Source: Ruminococcus sp. Marseille-P6503 | Lineage (GTDB): Bacteria; Bacillota; Clostridia; Oscillospirales; Ruminococcaceae | DNA length: 64,000 nt | Assembly: GCF_900604945.1 (NCBI RefSeq) | Contig: NZ_UWPB01000002.1 | Location: forward strand, 496,001 to 560,000 | Reading direction: 5' to 3' | In this document: positions 23,592-31,207 of the stretch, one piece after another | Position numbering within the stretch: position 1 is the first letter of the stretch | How the letters are laid out: every line of letters begins with the position of its first letter | Program-made: the position numbers and the translations under genes | The notes under the pieces: model-generated | Told to the model about the DNA's origin: nothing | What the model saw: only the letters and a program-made list of their open reading frames with translations | Databases searched by the model: none

Positions 23592-25499
23592 ATGAAAATT
23601 CAGACGCAGACAGATATAAAGGCATATAAATCCGAAGGCTTTATTGGAAAATATCAGCGGCTTATAAAAGATACCGTTATACCCTATCAGTACGACGTTC
23701 TTTGGGATAAGGCTGATAACACCGAAAAAAGTCATGTTGTGCAGAATTTTATAAACGCGGGAAAAGCTCTGCGCGGAGAGAACACCGGCGACGGCTTTTA
23801 CGGAATGGTATTTCAGGACAGCGACGCTGCAAAATGGCTTGAAGCGGCGGCTTATTCCATAAGCCTCTTTCCCTCTGAAAAGCTTGAACATGACGCGGAC
23901 GAGCTTATCGACATCATTGCGCAGGCTCAGGACGAGGACGGCTATCTTAACACATATTTTACTATAAAAGATAAAGAAAAACGCTGGACAAACCTGCTTG
24001 AAGCTCACGAGCTTTATTGCGCGGGACATATGATGGAGGCAGCCTGCGCTTATTATGAAGCGACAGGCAAAGACAAGCTTTTAAAAGTAATGCTGAAAAA
24101 CACAGAGCATATTTACAAGCGGTTTATAACCGACAAATGCGGCGGGTTTCCCGGACACCCGGAAATCGAGCTTGCCCTCATGAAAATGTACCGTCTTACA
24201 AAAGATAAGCGTTGTCTGGAGCTTGCGGAATATTTTATCAACACCCGTGGAACTGACACTTATTTTTACGCAAATGAGGCAAAAAAACGCGACTGGAGCG
24301 TTTGGAACAGCGATCCGGCCGATAATGCTTACAGGCAAAGCGAAAAACCAGTGAGAGAGCTTTCTGAAGCAAACGGTCACGCCGTACGGGCGGTTTATCT
24401 TTACACGGGTATGGCTGATCTTGCTTCAGAAAAGGACGATAGGGAGCTTTTTTCCGCCTGCCGCAGACTGTGGGAAAATATTACTCAAAAACGTATGTAT
24501 ATAACGGGCGGTATCGGCTCAACTTTTATCGGCGAAGCGTTCAGCGTGGATTATGACCTGCCGCCCGACACAGCCTACTGCGAAACCTGCGCATCGATTG
24601 GACTTATGTTTTTTGCTTCAAAAATGCTTGAAAACGAGATAAACGGCGAATATGCCGACATTATGGAAAAAGCGTTTTATAACACAGTGCTGGCCGGTAT
24701 GCAGCTTGACGGAAAGCGTTTTTTCTATGTGAATCCTTTGGAGTGTGTGCCGGGTATATCGGGAGTATCGCCTACCCACAAGCATGACCTTCCCTCTCGT
24801 CCCGGTTGGTATGCGTGCGCCTGCTGTCCGCCGAACGCCGCAAGGCTTATCACCTCTTTTGGAAAATACGCCTATGGAGAAAATGCCGATACTTGCTTCT
24901 GTCACCTTTACGCGGCGGGAGAAGTGGATTTTTCAAACGGTATGAAGCTTCACTGTTCAACAGGATATCCCTATGAATTTACAGTGAAGTATAAAATTTT
25001 AAGCGGCAGCGGCAGGCTTGCTGTAAGAATCCCCGCGTGGAGCAGTAAATTTTCTATAAGCAAAAACGACGCAGAGCTTTGTAAAACTCCTGATAAAGGA
25101 TATATCTATATAAATGTCAGCAAAGGGGATATAATTACTCTTGCTCTTGATTCTTCCGTTCATTATATATACCCATCTGCAAAAATCCCTGCGGTAACAG
25201 GCATGGCAGCTATTCGCAGAGGTCCTCTGATTTACTGCTTTGAAGGCTGTGACAATAACGGAGATGTACTCAGTCTTTCGCTTGCGGCAAACGGAAGAAC
25301 AGAGATATCAAAATATGACGGCGATCTTCTTGGCGGTACTGTTTCAATTTCAGCGGAAGCTGTAAGAAGCGAATATTCCGAATATTTGTACTCCGAAGAA
25401 CCGCCCCGTGAAGCTTTCTGCACCGCAAAGGCAATTCCCTACTATACATGGGGCAACAGAGGTGAAAATCAGATGAGGGTTTTTATGAATCTTAAATAA
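23592..25499 (+). CDS. GH127 beta-L-arabinofuranosidase-like enzyme
   Basis: A 635-residue cytoplasmic glycosidase of the DUF1680/GH127 family, known for releasing beta-L-arabinofuranose. It has an (alpha/alpha)6 barrel N-terminal half and a beta-rich C-terminal half. The metal/catalytic signature is visible: Glu and Cys in YCETCASIG and the Cys pair in CACCPPN, which in the characterised HypBA1 bind zinc and supply the Cys nucleophile. Good ribosome site CGAAAGGCAGG. No signal peptide, so it acts on imported oligosaccharides. No transporter lies beside it. Confidence 0.88.
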   Translation: MKIQTQTDIKAYKSEGFIGKYQRLIKDTVIPYQYDVLWDKADNTEKSHVVQNFINAGKALRGENTGDGFYGMVFQDSDAAKWLEAAAYSISLFPSEKLEHDADELIDIIAQAQDEDGYLNTYFTIKDKEKRWTNLLEAHELYCAGHMMEAACAYYEATGKDKLLKVMLKNTEHIYKRFITDKCGGFPGHPEIELALMKMYRLTKDKRCLELAEYFINTRGTDTYFYANEAKKRDWSVWNSDPADNAYRQSEKPVRELSEANGHAVRAVYLYTGMADLASEKDDRELFSACRRLWENITQKRMYITGGIGSTFIGEAFSVDYDLPPDTAYCETCASIGLMFFASKMLENEINGEYADIMEKAFYNTVLAGMQLDGKRFFYVNPLECVPGISGVSPTHKHDLPSRPGWYACACCPPNAARLITSFGKYAYGENADTCFCHLYAAGEVDFSNGMKLHCSTGYPYEFTVKYKILSGSGRLAVRIPAWSSKFSISKNDAELCKTPDKGYIYINVSKGDIITLALDSSVHYIYPSAKIPAVTGMAAIRRGPLIYCFEGCDNNGDVLSLSLAANGRTEISKYDGDLLGGTVSISAEAVRSEYSEYLYSEEPPREAFCTAKAIPYYTWGNRGENQMRVFMNLK

Positions 25500-25620
25500 T
25501 ATGCTTTAATTATAAAAACAGCAGAACGAAAATGTATTTTATCTGGTGAAAGCAGCGGAACAGATTTTGTGAATTATTGCTGCAAGATAATGATTCTTAA
25601 AGGCGATTATAGTATAATTA

Positions 25621-25658
25621 TTTTTGCAGAAGTGAGTAGAAAAACGGCTCTGCAAAAA
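25621..25658 (+). terminator. inverted repeat after GH127
   Basis: TTTTTGCAGA (25621-25630) pairs with TCTGCAAAAA (25649-25658). The stem begins with T and ends with A, so termination could act on either strand only weakly. Confidence 0.4.
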
Positions 25659-25720
25659 TAGTATTTGAAGCAAATATAGGATGAAAAAGTCTAAAACCAT
25701 TACTTCTGTAATTATTATGG

Positions 25721-25846
25721 CTTTGTGTTCAGGATGCGGTTTTAAAGTACGGTTATACCGATCAGTCTCATCTTCTCAGGGATTTCAGGCGGTTTTCCGC
25801 CATGACTCCCTCTCAGCTGAAAAAATATGCGGCTCAAAGAGTATGA
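25721..25846 (+). pseudogene. AraC-family regulator remnant (C-terminal HTH)
   Basis: In the frame of 25748 the sequence reads YGYTDQSHLLRDFRRF then MTPSQLKKYAAQRV before TGA at 25844-25846. This is the second helix-turn-helix of an AraC protein with no N-terminal part upstream. An overlapping 86-codon frame at 25681 is only a shadow of it. Confidence 0.7.
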
Positions 25847-25930
25847 TGTCGCATTTTTACAATACGTCCGCTTTTATTTGCGGTATAATTGAAGCGGACG
25901 CAAAGGAAGCCGGAGGAGGGGGCGGATATA

Positions 25931-26626
25931 ATGATAAATAATTTTTCGGATTTCTGCACGGAGCTTTTAAAATGCGGCTTTACAATGGGCGGCGGCAGTT
26001 CAAAGAGTATATTTGCGCTTATACCCTACTCATGGGAGGAACAGGAGAATATTGATTCCCCCGTAAAATGGCATACCGGCGACCCCGAGACCGACCCCTG
26101 GGAGTGGCGGATGAGGGCGCTTGACGAGCGCGGCGATATAGCCTATTCAAAGCTGTTTTTCAATTCCAGCGGCTATATAACAAAGGAATGGTATCCGTAT
26201 TTCTACGCTGTCCGCAGAGGGAAAAAAACTTTGGACGGCGAGTATGCCGACGGAAAGATCAGCGCCTTTGAAAAGCGTATTTACAGCGTGATAAAGGAAA
26301 TGGGATACGCTCCGGTTCATGAGATAAAGCGGCTGGGCGGTTTTTCAAAGGAGGACAAAAGCCGTTTTGACCGGGCGCTCACGTCGTTGCAGATGAAAAT
26401 GTACATAACGATGTGCGGCAATGCACGGAAGCTGAACAAGGCAGGAGAAGCCTACGGCTGGAGCAGCACCGCCTTCTGCACCGTTGAAAGCTTCTGGGGA
26501 CGGGAATTTACCGAAGCCGCCTCGGATATTGAGCCGGAATCAGCCGAGAGCAGAATAAGGGAGCGTATCCTTCAGCTCAACCCCTTTGCGACTGAAAAGA
26601 ACATGATAAAATTCATCAGAGGCTAA
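25931..26626 (+). CDS. AlkZ-related hypothetical protein
   Basis: A 231-residue protein, one per cell-size conserved family in Clostridia that I associate with AlkZ/YcaQ-like winged-helix proteins; motifs seen are KKTLDGEYADGKIS, FEKRIYSVIKE and KMYITMCG followed by a winged-helix-like region. AlkZ itself is a DNA glycosylase with QxQ motif, which I do not see here, so activity should not be assumed. ATG 25931 is chosen over 25889 because GGAGGAGGGGG lies just before it. Followed after 29 nt by a toroid protein, likely one operon. Confidence 0.55.
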   Translation: MINNFSDFCTELLKCGFTMGGGSSKSIFALIPYSWEEQENIDSPVKWHTGDPETDPWEWRMRALDERGDIAYSKLFFNSSGYITKEWYPYFYAVRRGKKTLDGEYADGKISAFEKRIYSVIKEMGYAPVHEIKRLGGFSKEDKSRFDRALTSLQMKMYITMCGNARKLNKAGEAYGWSSTAFCTVESFWGREFTEAASDIEPESAESRIRERILQLNPFATEKNMIKFIRG

Positions 26627-26655
26627 GCTTGCAAAGAGAAAGGGAGGATTTAATA

Positions 26656-27654
26656 ATGAAAAAGAAATACGCAGACGTATTTGAAAACGCAAGAAAATTC
26701 ATTTATCGGAACGCCAGACCGATCGAGCTGGCTTGCTGGAGGTATCACTTTGAAAACGGTCCGCGGGAGGAGGTTCTTACGGCGCTTTCATATTATCAGA
26801 ATGACGACGGCGGCTTCGGACACGGACTTGAAGCGGACTGCTGGAATCCGTATTCATCTCCGATACAGACCTGGCAGGCGACGGAGATCCTTCGCGGTAT
26901 CGGCTTTACCGACGGCGGTCATGCTGTGATTCAGGGTATTCTTCGCTATCTTGACAGCGGCTCGGATTTTTCACAGGAGCATAATCAGTGGCGCAATGTT
27001 ATTCTCACAAACAACGATTATCCTCACGCCTGCTGGTGGGAATACGGAAATAACGGCGGAGAATTTAAGTATAATCCCACTGCCTGCTTAGCCGGATTTA
27101 TTATCAGGTTTGCAGACAAAAACAGCGGATTGTATAAAAAGGCGTGTGAAATTGCCGGACAGGCCTGCGACTGGCTGCTGTCGAATCTGCCGATGGACGA
27201 TTCCCATGTTATTTCCTGCTTTATCAGGCTTTACGAATACTGCTCGGAGGCAGGAAAGACCGACCTTTTCGCTATGGAAAAACTTATAGGCATACTTAAA
27301 GAGCAGGTATCGCTTAATATCTGTAAGGACACTGAAAAGTGGGGCAAGGAATACGTTACTCTTCCATCAGCGTTCATAAGCTCGTCCGACAGTATCTTTT
27401 TTGAGGACAGCAGGGAAGCCGCGGAGGCTGAGTGCGGATTTATAATAAACAGTCAGCTTTCCGACGGTTCATACAGCGTACCGTGGCAGTGGTGGACGGA
27501 ATACAGGGAATATGAAACGGCGGCAAACTGGTGGAAGTCGGTAACGATAATCAATAATATGCTTTTCCTGACTCGGACGGCGTCCCTAGCGCGGTCTGCT
27601 CAAACCGCGGATCGTTTCGGACAGCGTATATCCGGAGACGCAGGCGGAAAATAG
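26656..27654 (+). CDS. alpha/alpha-toroid (prenyltransferase-like fold) protein
   Basis: About 332 residues. Repeats of the type NDDGGFGHGLEADCWNP and SDGSYSVPWQWW are the QW-like turns of terpenoid-cyclase/prenyltransferase alpha-alpha barrels. No DXDD or zinc-site motif is evident, so it is unlikely to be a cyclase. ATG 26656 has an AGGGAGGA site; the TTG 27 nt upstream has none. Function unknown. Confidence 0.65.
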   Translation: MKKKYADVFENARKFIYRNARPIELACWRYHFENGPREEVLTALSYYQNDDGGFGHGLEADCWNPYSSPIQTWQATEILRGIGFTDGGHAVIQGILRYLDSGSDFSQEHNQWRNVILTNNDYPHACWWEYGNNGGEFKYNPTACLAGFIIRFADKNSGLYKKACEIAGQACDWLLSNLPMDDSHVISCFIRLYEYCSEAGKTDLFAMEKLIGILKEQVSLNICKDTEKWGKEYVTLPSAFISSSDSIFFEDSREAAEAECGFIINSQLSDGSYSVPWQWWTEYREYETAANWWKSVTIINNMLFLTRTASLARSAQTADRFGQRISGDAGGK

Positions 27655-27664
27655 ACAATAAAAG

Positions 27665-27700
27665 GCGCGGAAGGCTGAGAGTGCGCTTTCCGCGCTTTTT
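27665..27700 (+). terminator. intrinsic terminator
   Basis: GCGCGGAA (27665-27672) pairs with TTCCGCGC (27688-27695), followed by TTTTT. Confidence 0.8.
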
Positions 27701-27809
27701 ATATCAGAAGAGCTGGGGAGAAGCAGGACGGTAAATTGTGTATATTTTACAAATATAATTTTTAGATTTGGTAAGCTTTACCGAATTATATATATTTGGT
27801 CGAAAAACG

Positions 27810-27837
27810 TTGACTTTGGAAAATATATCAGTATAAT
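27810..27837 (+). promoter_or_regulatory. promoter of two-gene membrane-protein operon
   Basis: TTGACT 27810-27815, 16-nt spacer, TATAAT 27832-27837. Confidence 0.65.
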
Positions 27838-27923
27838 ATAAATGTAGGATTAGTTAAAAATAGAGTAATGTATTTTAAAATCAGTAATTCTACCGCGAGG
27901 TTTTCTGATGGAGTGTGACATAA

Positions 27924-28610
27924 ATGATAACTGCCAAAAAACTGCCTAAAACAGCAGTCATAATTATCCTTGCTGTCCTTGCGCTGCTGCAATTGCTGTA
28001 TATCATTCTTTCCGCGCGTCCGAAGGAAAGAACGGATTTTGATATATATCTTGAAACTCAGAGCCTGCCGCTTTACAGTATCGGTCTTGAGCAGTTTTCC
28101 TTTTCTGTTCCCCGGCAGTGGGCGGATTCGTGGACGGACAGCAGCAGTCTTGCAGAGGATATGAAGAACTATTACCTTAATAACGACGGAAGCTCTGAAT
28201 ACAGCTATGAGGATAAAATAATATGCGTAAGGAACGACAACAGTATTCAGATCTTAAAAAGGGGAGAGTTTTATGTAAATTTAGCGGTTGCGGACTGTCC
28301 CTATCAAGGTATAAGCTATTCTAAAATTTTTTCCTCGGAGTATCTCGCTTCTCTGGGACTTGATACGGAAGGTATTCTGGTGCGCGAATTTCGGGGAGGA
28401 GATCAGCCTGGAAATAATATACCCGACTACTCGGTTTATTCAATTGCGAACTATAATCTTCACTCTTTTGTTGAAAACGGCTTTATGGTAGTTTTAAAAT
28501 CGCAGGACAAATCAAGGCTTGCGCTTTTAACGGTCAGTATGTCCGACGGATTTGCTGAAAAATATCCCGGACTGGATCGTATTATAACCGAAAGCCTGAA
28601 AGAAGTCTGA
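27924..28610 (+). CDS. membrane-anchored protein of unknown function
   Basis: A 228-residue protein with one N-terminal membrane segment (about 11-30, VIIILAVLALLQLLYIIL) and an extracellular domain, predicted mixed alpha/beta, containing FSFSVPRQWAD and a C-terminal VVLKSQDKSRLALLTVSMSD. This resembles PsbP/DUF-type small extracellular domains but I cannot name a family. Followed after 19 nt by a second anchored protein. Confidence 0.6.
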   Translation: MITAKKLPKTAVIIILAVLALLQLLYIILSARPKERTDFDIYLETQSLPLYSIGLEQFSFSVPRQWADSWTDSSSLAEDMKNYYLNNDGSSEYSYEDKIICVRNDNSIQILKRGEFYVNLAVADCPYQGISYSKIFSSEYLASLGLDTEGILVREFRGGDQPGNNIPDYSVYSIANYNLHSFVENGFMVVLKSQDKSRLALLTVSMSDGFAEKYPGLDRIITESLKEV

Positions 28611-28629
28611 CCGTAAGGAGGGATCCGAT

Positions 28630-28965
28630 ATGCGTAAAGCGGGTGTGAAAAATATATTGCTTTTCGCGCTGATTTTAGTAAATATCCTGCTCTTTTTTGT
28701 CTGTATGCGTTTTTATATCAAGAATTATAATGAGGATAAGCCCAGGATACCGACGGAATATGAGCTTGTTTCATTTTACAATTACGTAATCAGATCAAGA
28801 TATATGGATTATAGTTCCGCTTGGTATAACAAAGACGACAACCTGCTGGAAATAGAATTCAGCAATGAGGAAGCAATGGAAATTATAAAAGAAGAAATAA
28901 AAAAGCAGGGCTTTGATGAAAAATATTTTAAGTTAGAGGTCGTACAATGGGGAAGTACACCCTGA
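28630..28965 (+). CDS. small membrane-anchored protein of unknown function
   Basis: A 111-residue protein with an N-terminal membrane helix (about 9-29) and an acidic outer part (YNKDDNLLEIEFSNEEAMEIIKEE). Ribosome site AAGGAGGGATC. Same operon as the preceding gene, so they may act together at the cell surface. Confidence 0.6.
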   Translation: MRKAGVKNILLFALILVNILLFFVCMRFYIKNYNEDKPRIPTEYELVSFYNYVIRSRYMDYSSAWYNKDDNLLEIEFSNEEAMEIIKEEIKKQGFDEKYFKLEVVQWGSTP

Positions 28966-29024
28966 AGCGGCTGGTTTCATCTTCAAGCGCGGCTAAACGG
29001 ACAAAGAAAACCCTTTGTGAAAAA

Positions 29025-29065
29025 ACAGACAGGCAGTTCTGAAAATGAATCGCCTGTCTGTTTTT
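29025..29065. terminator. bidirectional intrinsic terminator
   Basis: ACAGACAGGC (29025-29034) pairs with GCCTGTCTGT (29052-29061). T-run on the plus side and A-run on the left side serve both the plus-strand operon and the ImmA gene ending at 29166. Confidence 0.8.
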
Positions 29066-29165
29066 ATGCCGTTATCCGCCGGAAGGTTATATTTAATTCG
29101 GAGCAAAGCCCGGATGTGAGCGTGGATTTTCATCGGCTGCGACGAAGCAGCCTGCGCCGCAGGAG

Positions 29166-29570
29166 CTAGGTTATAAGCCCGTAGAGCCTGCAGGCTTTCA
29201 GCATGAAATCCTCGGTGACTCCGAAATACTCCGCAAGCTGCCATAGCTCGGTAGCGCCGTTCTCCAGAGCCTCGGCAAGGCTTTCCTTGGGAATGAGCAT
29301 TTTTATCGCCCATTTGTCCGCGCGGTATTCGCACCTTGACCTGAGCTCAAGAGAGTTTTCGTCATAGAACGCTCCGGTTTCACAGTGACCGACCTCATGC
29401 GCCAGAATTACAGTTTCTTCGGCGGAGGTGGATATTTTCGAGCTGTCCATTACTATCGCGCAGTTTCTTGCTCCGTCCATAAGCGACAAGGACCGAGCCT
29501 TGTTTAGTCTGCCGTCGATAGTCAGAATATTCCGTCCGTCCGCAAAACGGTAAAGCTCAGCGCTTGTCAT
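29166..29570 (-). CDS. ImmA/IrrE-family metallopeptidase
   Basis: A 134-residue zinc protease with HEVGH and a downstream CEYRADKWA that supplies the third ligand region. In ICEBs1-type systems ImmA cleaves the partner XRE repressor. Here it follows an XRE gene by 19 nt, the usual pair order. Ribosome site AAAGGAGAGGGT. Confidence 0.85.
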   Translation of the reverse strand: MTSAELYRFADGRNILTIDGRLNKARSLSLMDGARNCAIVMDSSKISTSAEETVILAHEVGHCETGAFYDENSLELRSRCEYRADKWAIKMLIPKESLAEALENGATELWQLAEYFGVTEDFMLKACRLYGLIT

Positions 29571-29589
29571 CTGCCGTACCCTCTCCTTT

Positions 29590-29940
29590 TTAGTTTTCGT
29601 TTTTTTCCTCTCTCATTTTCCGCGCTATCTTAGCGTAGTGCCTTACCTCTGCCAGAACCTCGTCGTCTATATCGGTAGTTCCGAACAGGGCGAATTTTAT
29701 GCTGTCGTCGTCCGCCGCAGGAGAGCTTTCCTCTCCCCTCAGAATATAGTCGGTTGAAACGCCGAAGTATTCGCCCAGCTTCACAAGCGTTTCAAGATCC
29801 GGCTCTCTCTTGCCAAGCTCGTAAAGACTGTAGGCCTGCTTGGTTATTCCCAGATAGCCGGCAACCGTCTGCTGAGATACCTTTTTTTCGTTTCTCAGCT
29901 TTCTAAGCCTTTCGTTAAACATACTGTCTGTCTGCCGCAT
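29590..29940 (-). CDS. XRE-family repressor (ImmR-like)
   Basis: A 116-residue protein with an HTH at about residues 10-60 (KKVSQQTVAGYLGITKQAYSLYELG) and an acidic C-terminal tail likely cut by ImmA. ATG 29922 is an alternative start; neither start has a close ribosome site (GAGAGGAGGA lies about 25 nt upstream). It is divergent from a strong promoter at 30114-30142, its probable target. Confidence 0.82.
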   Translation of the reverse strand: MRQTDSMFNERLRKLRNEKKVSQQTVAGYLGITKQAYSLYELGKREPDLETLVKLGEYFGVSTDYILRGEESSPAADDDSIKFALFGTTDIDDEVLAEVRHYAKIARKMREEKNEN

Positions 29941-30054
29941 TGATCCGGCTGCCGCAGACCGTCCTCCTCTCGTCTTTCAGATATACTCTCCTTCAATTAT
30001 TCAGGAGCTGTAATATCATTATATCAACGGAATGTTGTCTTGTCAAGAGCGTCG

Positions 30055-30226
30055 ACATTTAGTTGTCTGATTTTGTGCAAAGTGCCAAAAACAATATTTT
30101 GTACAACAAACTGTTGACAAATACATAAAAATAGGTTATAATAAAGACAACGAAGGGTTGATAGAACAAGAAAGCGGGCTGAGAAAAAACAGTCAGAGAA
30201 AGCTAGTATTTCAACATTTAGTTGAC
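30055..30226 (+). promoter_or_regulatory. divergent control region with promoter and repeated operator word
   Basis: ACATTTAGTTGTC at 30055-30067 recurs as ACATTTAGTTGAC at 30214-30226. Between them lies TTGACA 30114-30119, 17-nt spacer, TATAAT 30137-30142. The two copies flank the promoter, as expected for XRE binding and repression. A second TTGACA at 30222-30227 overlaps the right copy. Confidence 0.5.
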
Positions 30227-30294
30227 ACAAAAGCTTTTCTGTATATGTTATACCATTTATCCTTTGATAAGTCAATAGCTTACAGTACAGTGAA

Positions 30295-30444
30295 ATGTAC
30301 AGTAAAAAGTCAAAGGAAAACAGCGCGTATACCCTTGCCGTATTTAAAACGGCGGCAGGCGGCGCGGATACAAGTAATCAGGATAAGGAGGCGCAGGAAT
30401 ATGAGCGGATAAGGCGGCGGAGCAAAACGCTCCGAAAAATCTGA
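30295..30444 (+). CDS. possible small protein downstream of XRE-controlled promoter
   Basis: A 49-codon frame beginning MYSKKSKENSAYTLAVFK and ending in a basic RRRSKTLRKI tail. Composition is protein-like, but no ribosome site precedes the ATG. A further 31-codon frame (GTG 30506 to 30601) has an AAGGAAGAAAGG site and overlaps the holin start. Both are uncertain. Confidence 0.3.
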   Translation: MYSKKSKENSAYTLAVFKTAAGGADTSNQDKEAQEYERIRRRSKTLRKI

Positions 30445-30582
30445 AAAGGGTCGTAAATGTGTATAAACAAAGCTGAATCTATATTATAAGAAAGGAAGAA
30501 AGGCTGTGGATTTCAAATTGAATTATCGGAAAACGGCGGAAGCGTACATGGCAGTCGGTCAGAACTGCCGCAGGGGAGAACG

Positions 30583-31008
30583 GTGCCTGTGGACAGTGTA
30601 AGGCATAGGGTCATGGCAGCGGCGGGACTGGCAGGGTCGGCAATAGCCGAGCTTTTCGGCGGCTGGACCAGCGCTATGACGACGCTGATAATTTTTATGG
30701 CGATAGACTACATAACAGGAATTATAGTCGCGGGAGTTTTCAAGAAATCGCTGAAATCTCAGAGCGGGGCGCTGGAAAGCAAGGCGGGCTTCAAGGGACT
30801 TTGCCGCAAGGGAACGGCGCTGCTGATACTGCTGGTTTCCTGCCGGCTGGACAGGCTGATGGGAACGGAGTATCTGAAAAACGCGGTATGTATCGCTTTT
30901 ATTGTCAACGAAACGCTTTCAATAACCGAAAACGCCGGACTGATGGGGATACCTGTTCCCTCGCCGCTGAAAAAGGCGATAGATATTCTCAGAAATAAAG
31001 AAAAATAA
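30583..31008 (+). CDS. phage-type holin (TcdE/holin 4-1 family)
   Basis: About 141 residues with three to four hydrophobic segments and the family motif FMAIDYITGIIVAG followed by SKAGFKGLCRKG. Such holins release endolysins or secreted proteins. Starts at GTG 30583 after CAGGGGAG. No endolysin gene is next to it, so with the XRE/ImmA pair it looks like a stripped prophage piece or a domesticated export holin. Confidence 0.82.
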   Translation: MPVDSVRHRVMAAAGLAGSAIAELFGGWTSAMTTLIIFMAIDYITGIIVAGVFKKSLKSQSGALESKAGFKGLCRKGTALLILLVSCRLDRLMGTEYLKNAVCIAFIVNETLSITENAGLMGIPVPSPLKKAIDILRNKEK

Positions 31009-31102
31009 ATATAAAAAAGAACAGAACTAAGGAGAAAACAAAACGAGTTTCTGCAAATGCAGATCTTTTGTGAAAAAATAAAAGCTTAAACGATTAAGCC
31101 TA

Positions 31103-31131
31103 TTGCAATAGCCGCGGATATGAAGTAAAAT
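31103..31131 (+). promoter_or_regulatory. promoter of GH31 gene
   Basis: TTGCAA 31103-31108, 17-nt spacer, TAAAAT 31126-31131. Confidence 0.5.
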
Positions 31132-31207
31132 AAAATTACCGGATCGCTCAGAGGTCCGTCCGCGCTGCGGAATAATAATGAAACGGAGGGGCGGCTTGTG
31201 CCGCGGA

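Noticed and set aside
25681-25941. 86-codon frame starting MKKSKTITSVIIMALCSGCG, lipoprotein-like
   Set aside because: It overlaps the AraC C-terminal remnant in another frame and lacks a ribosome site; the AraC reading explains the sequence better.
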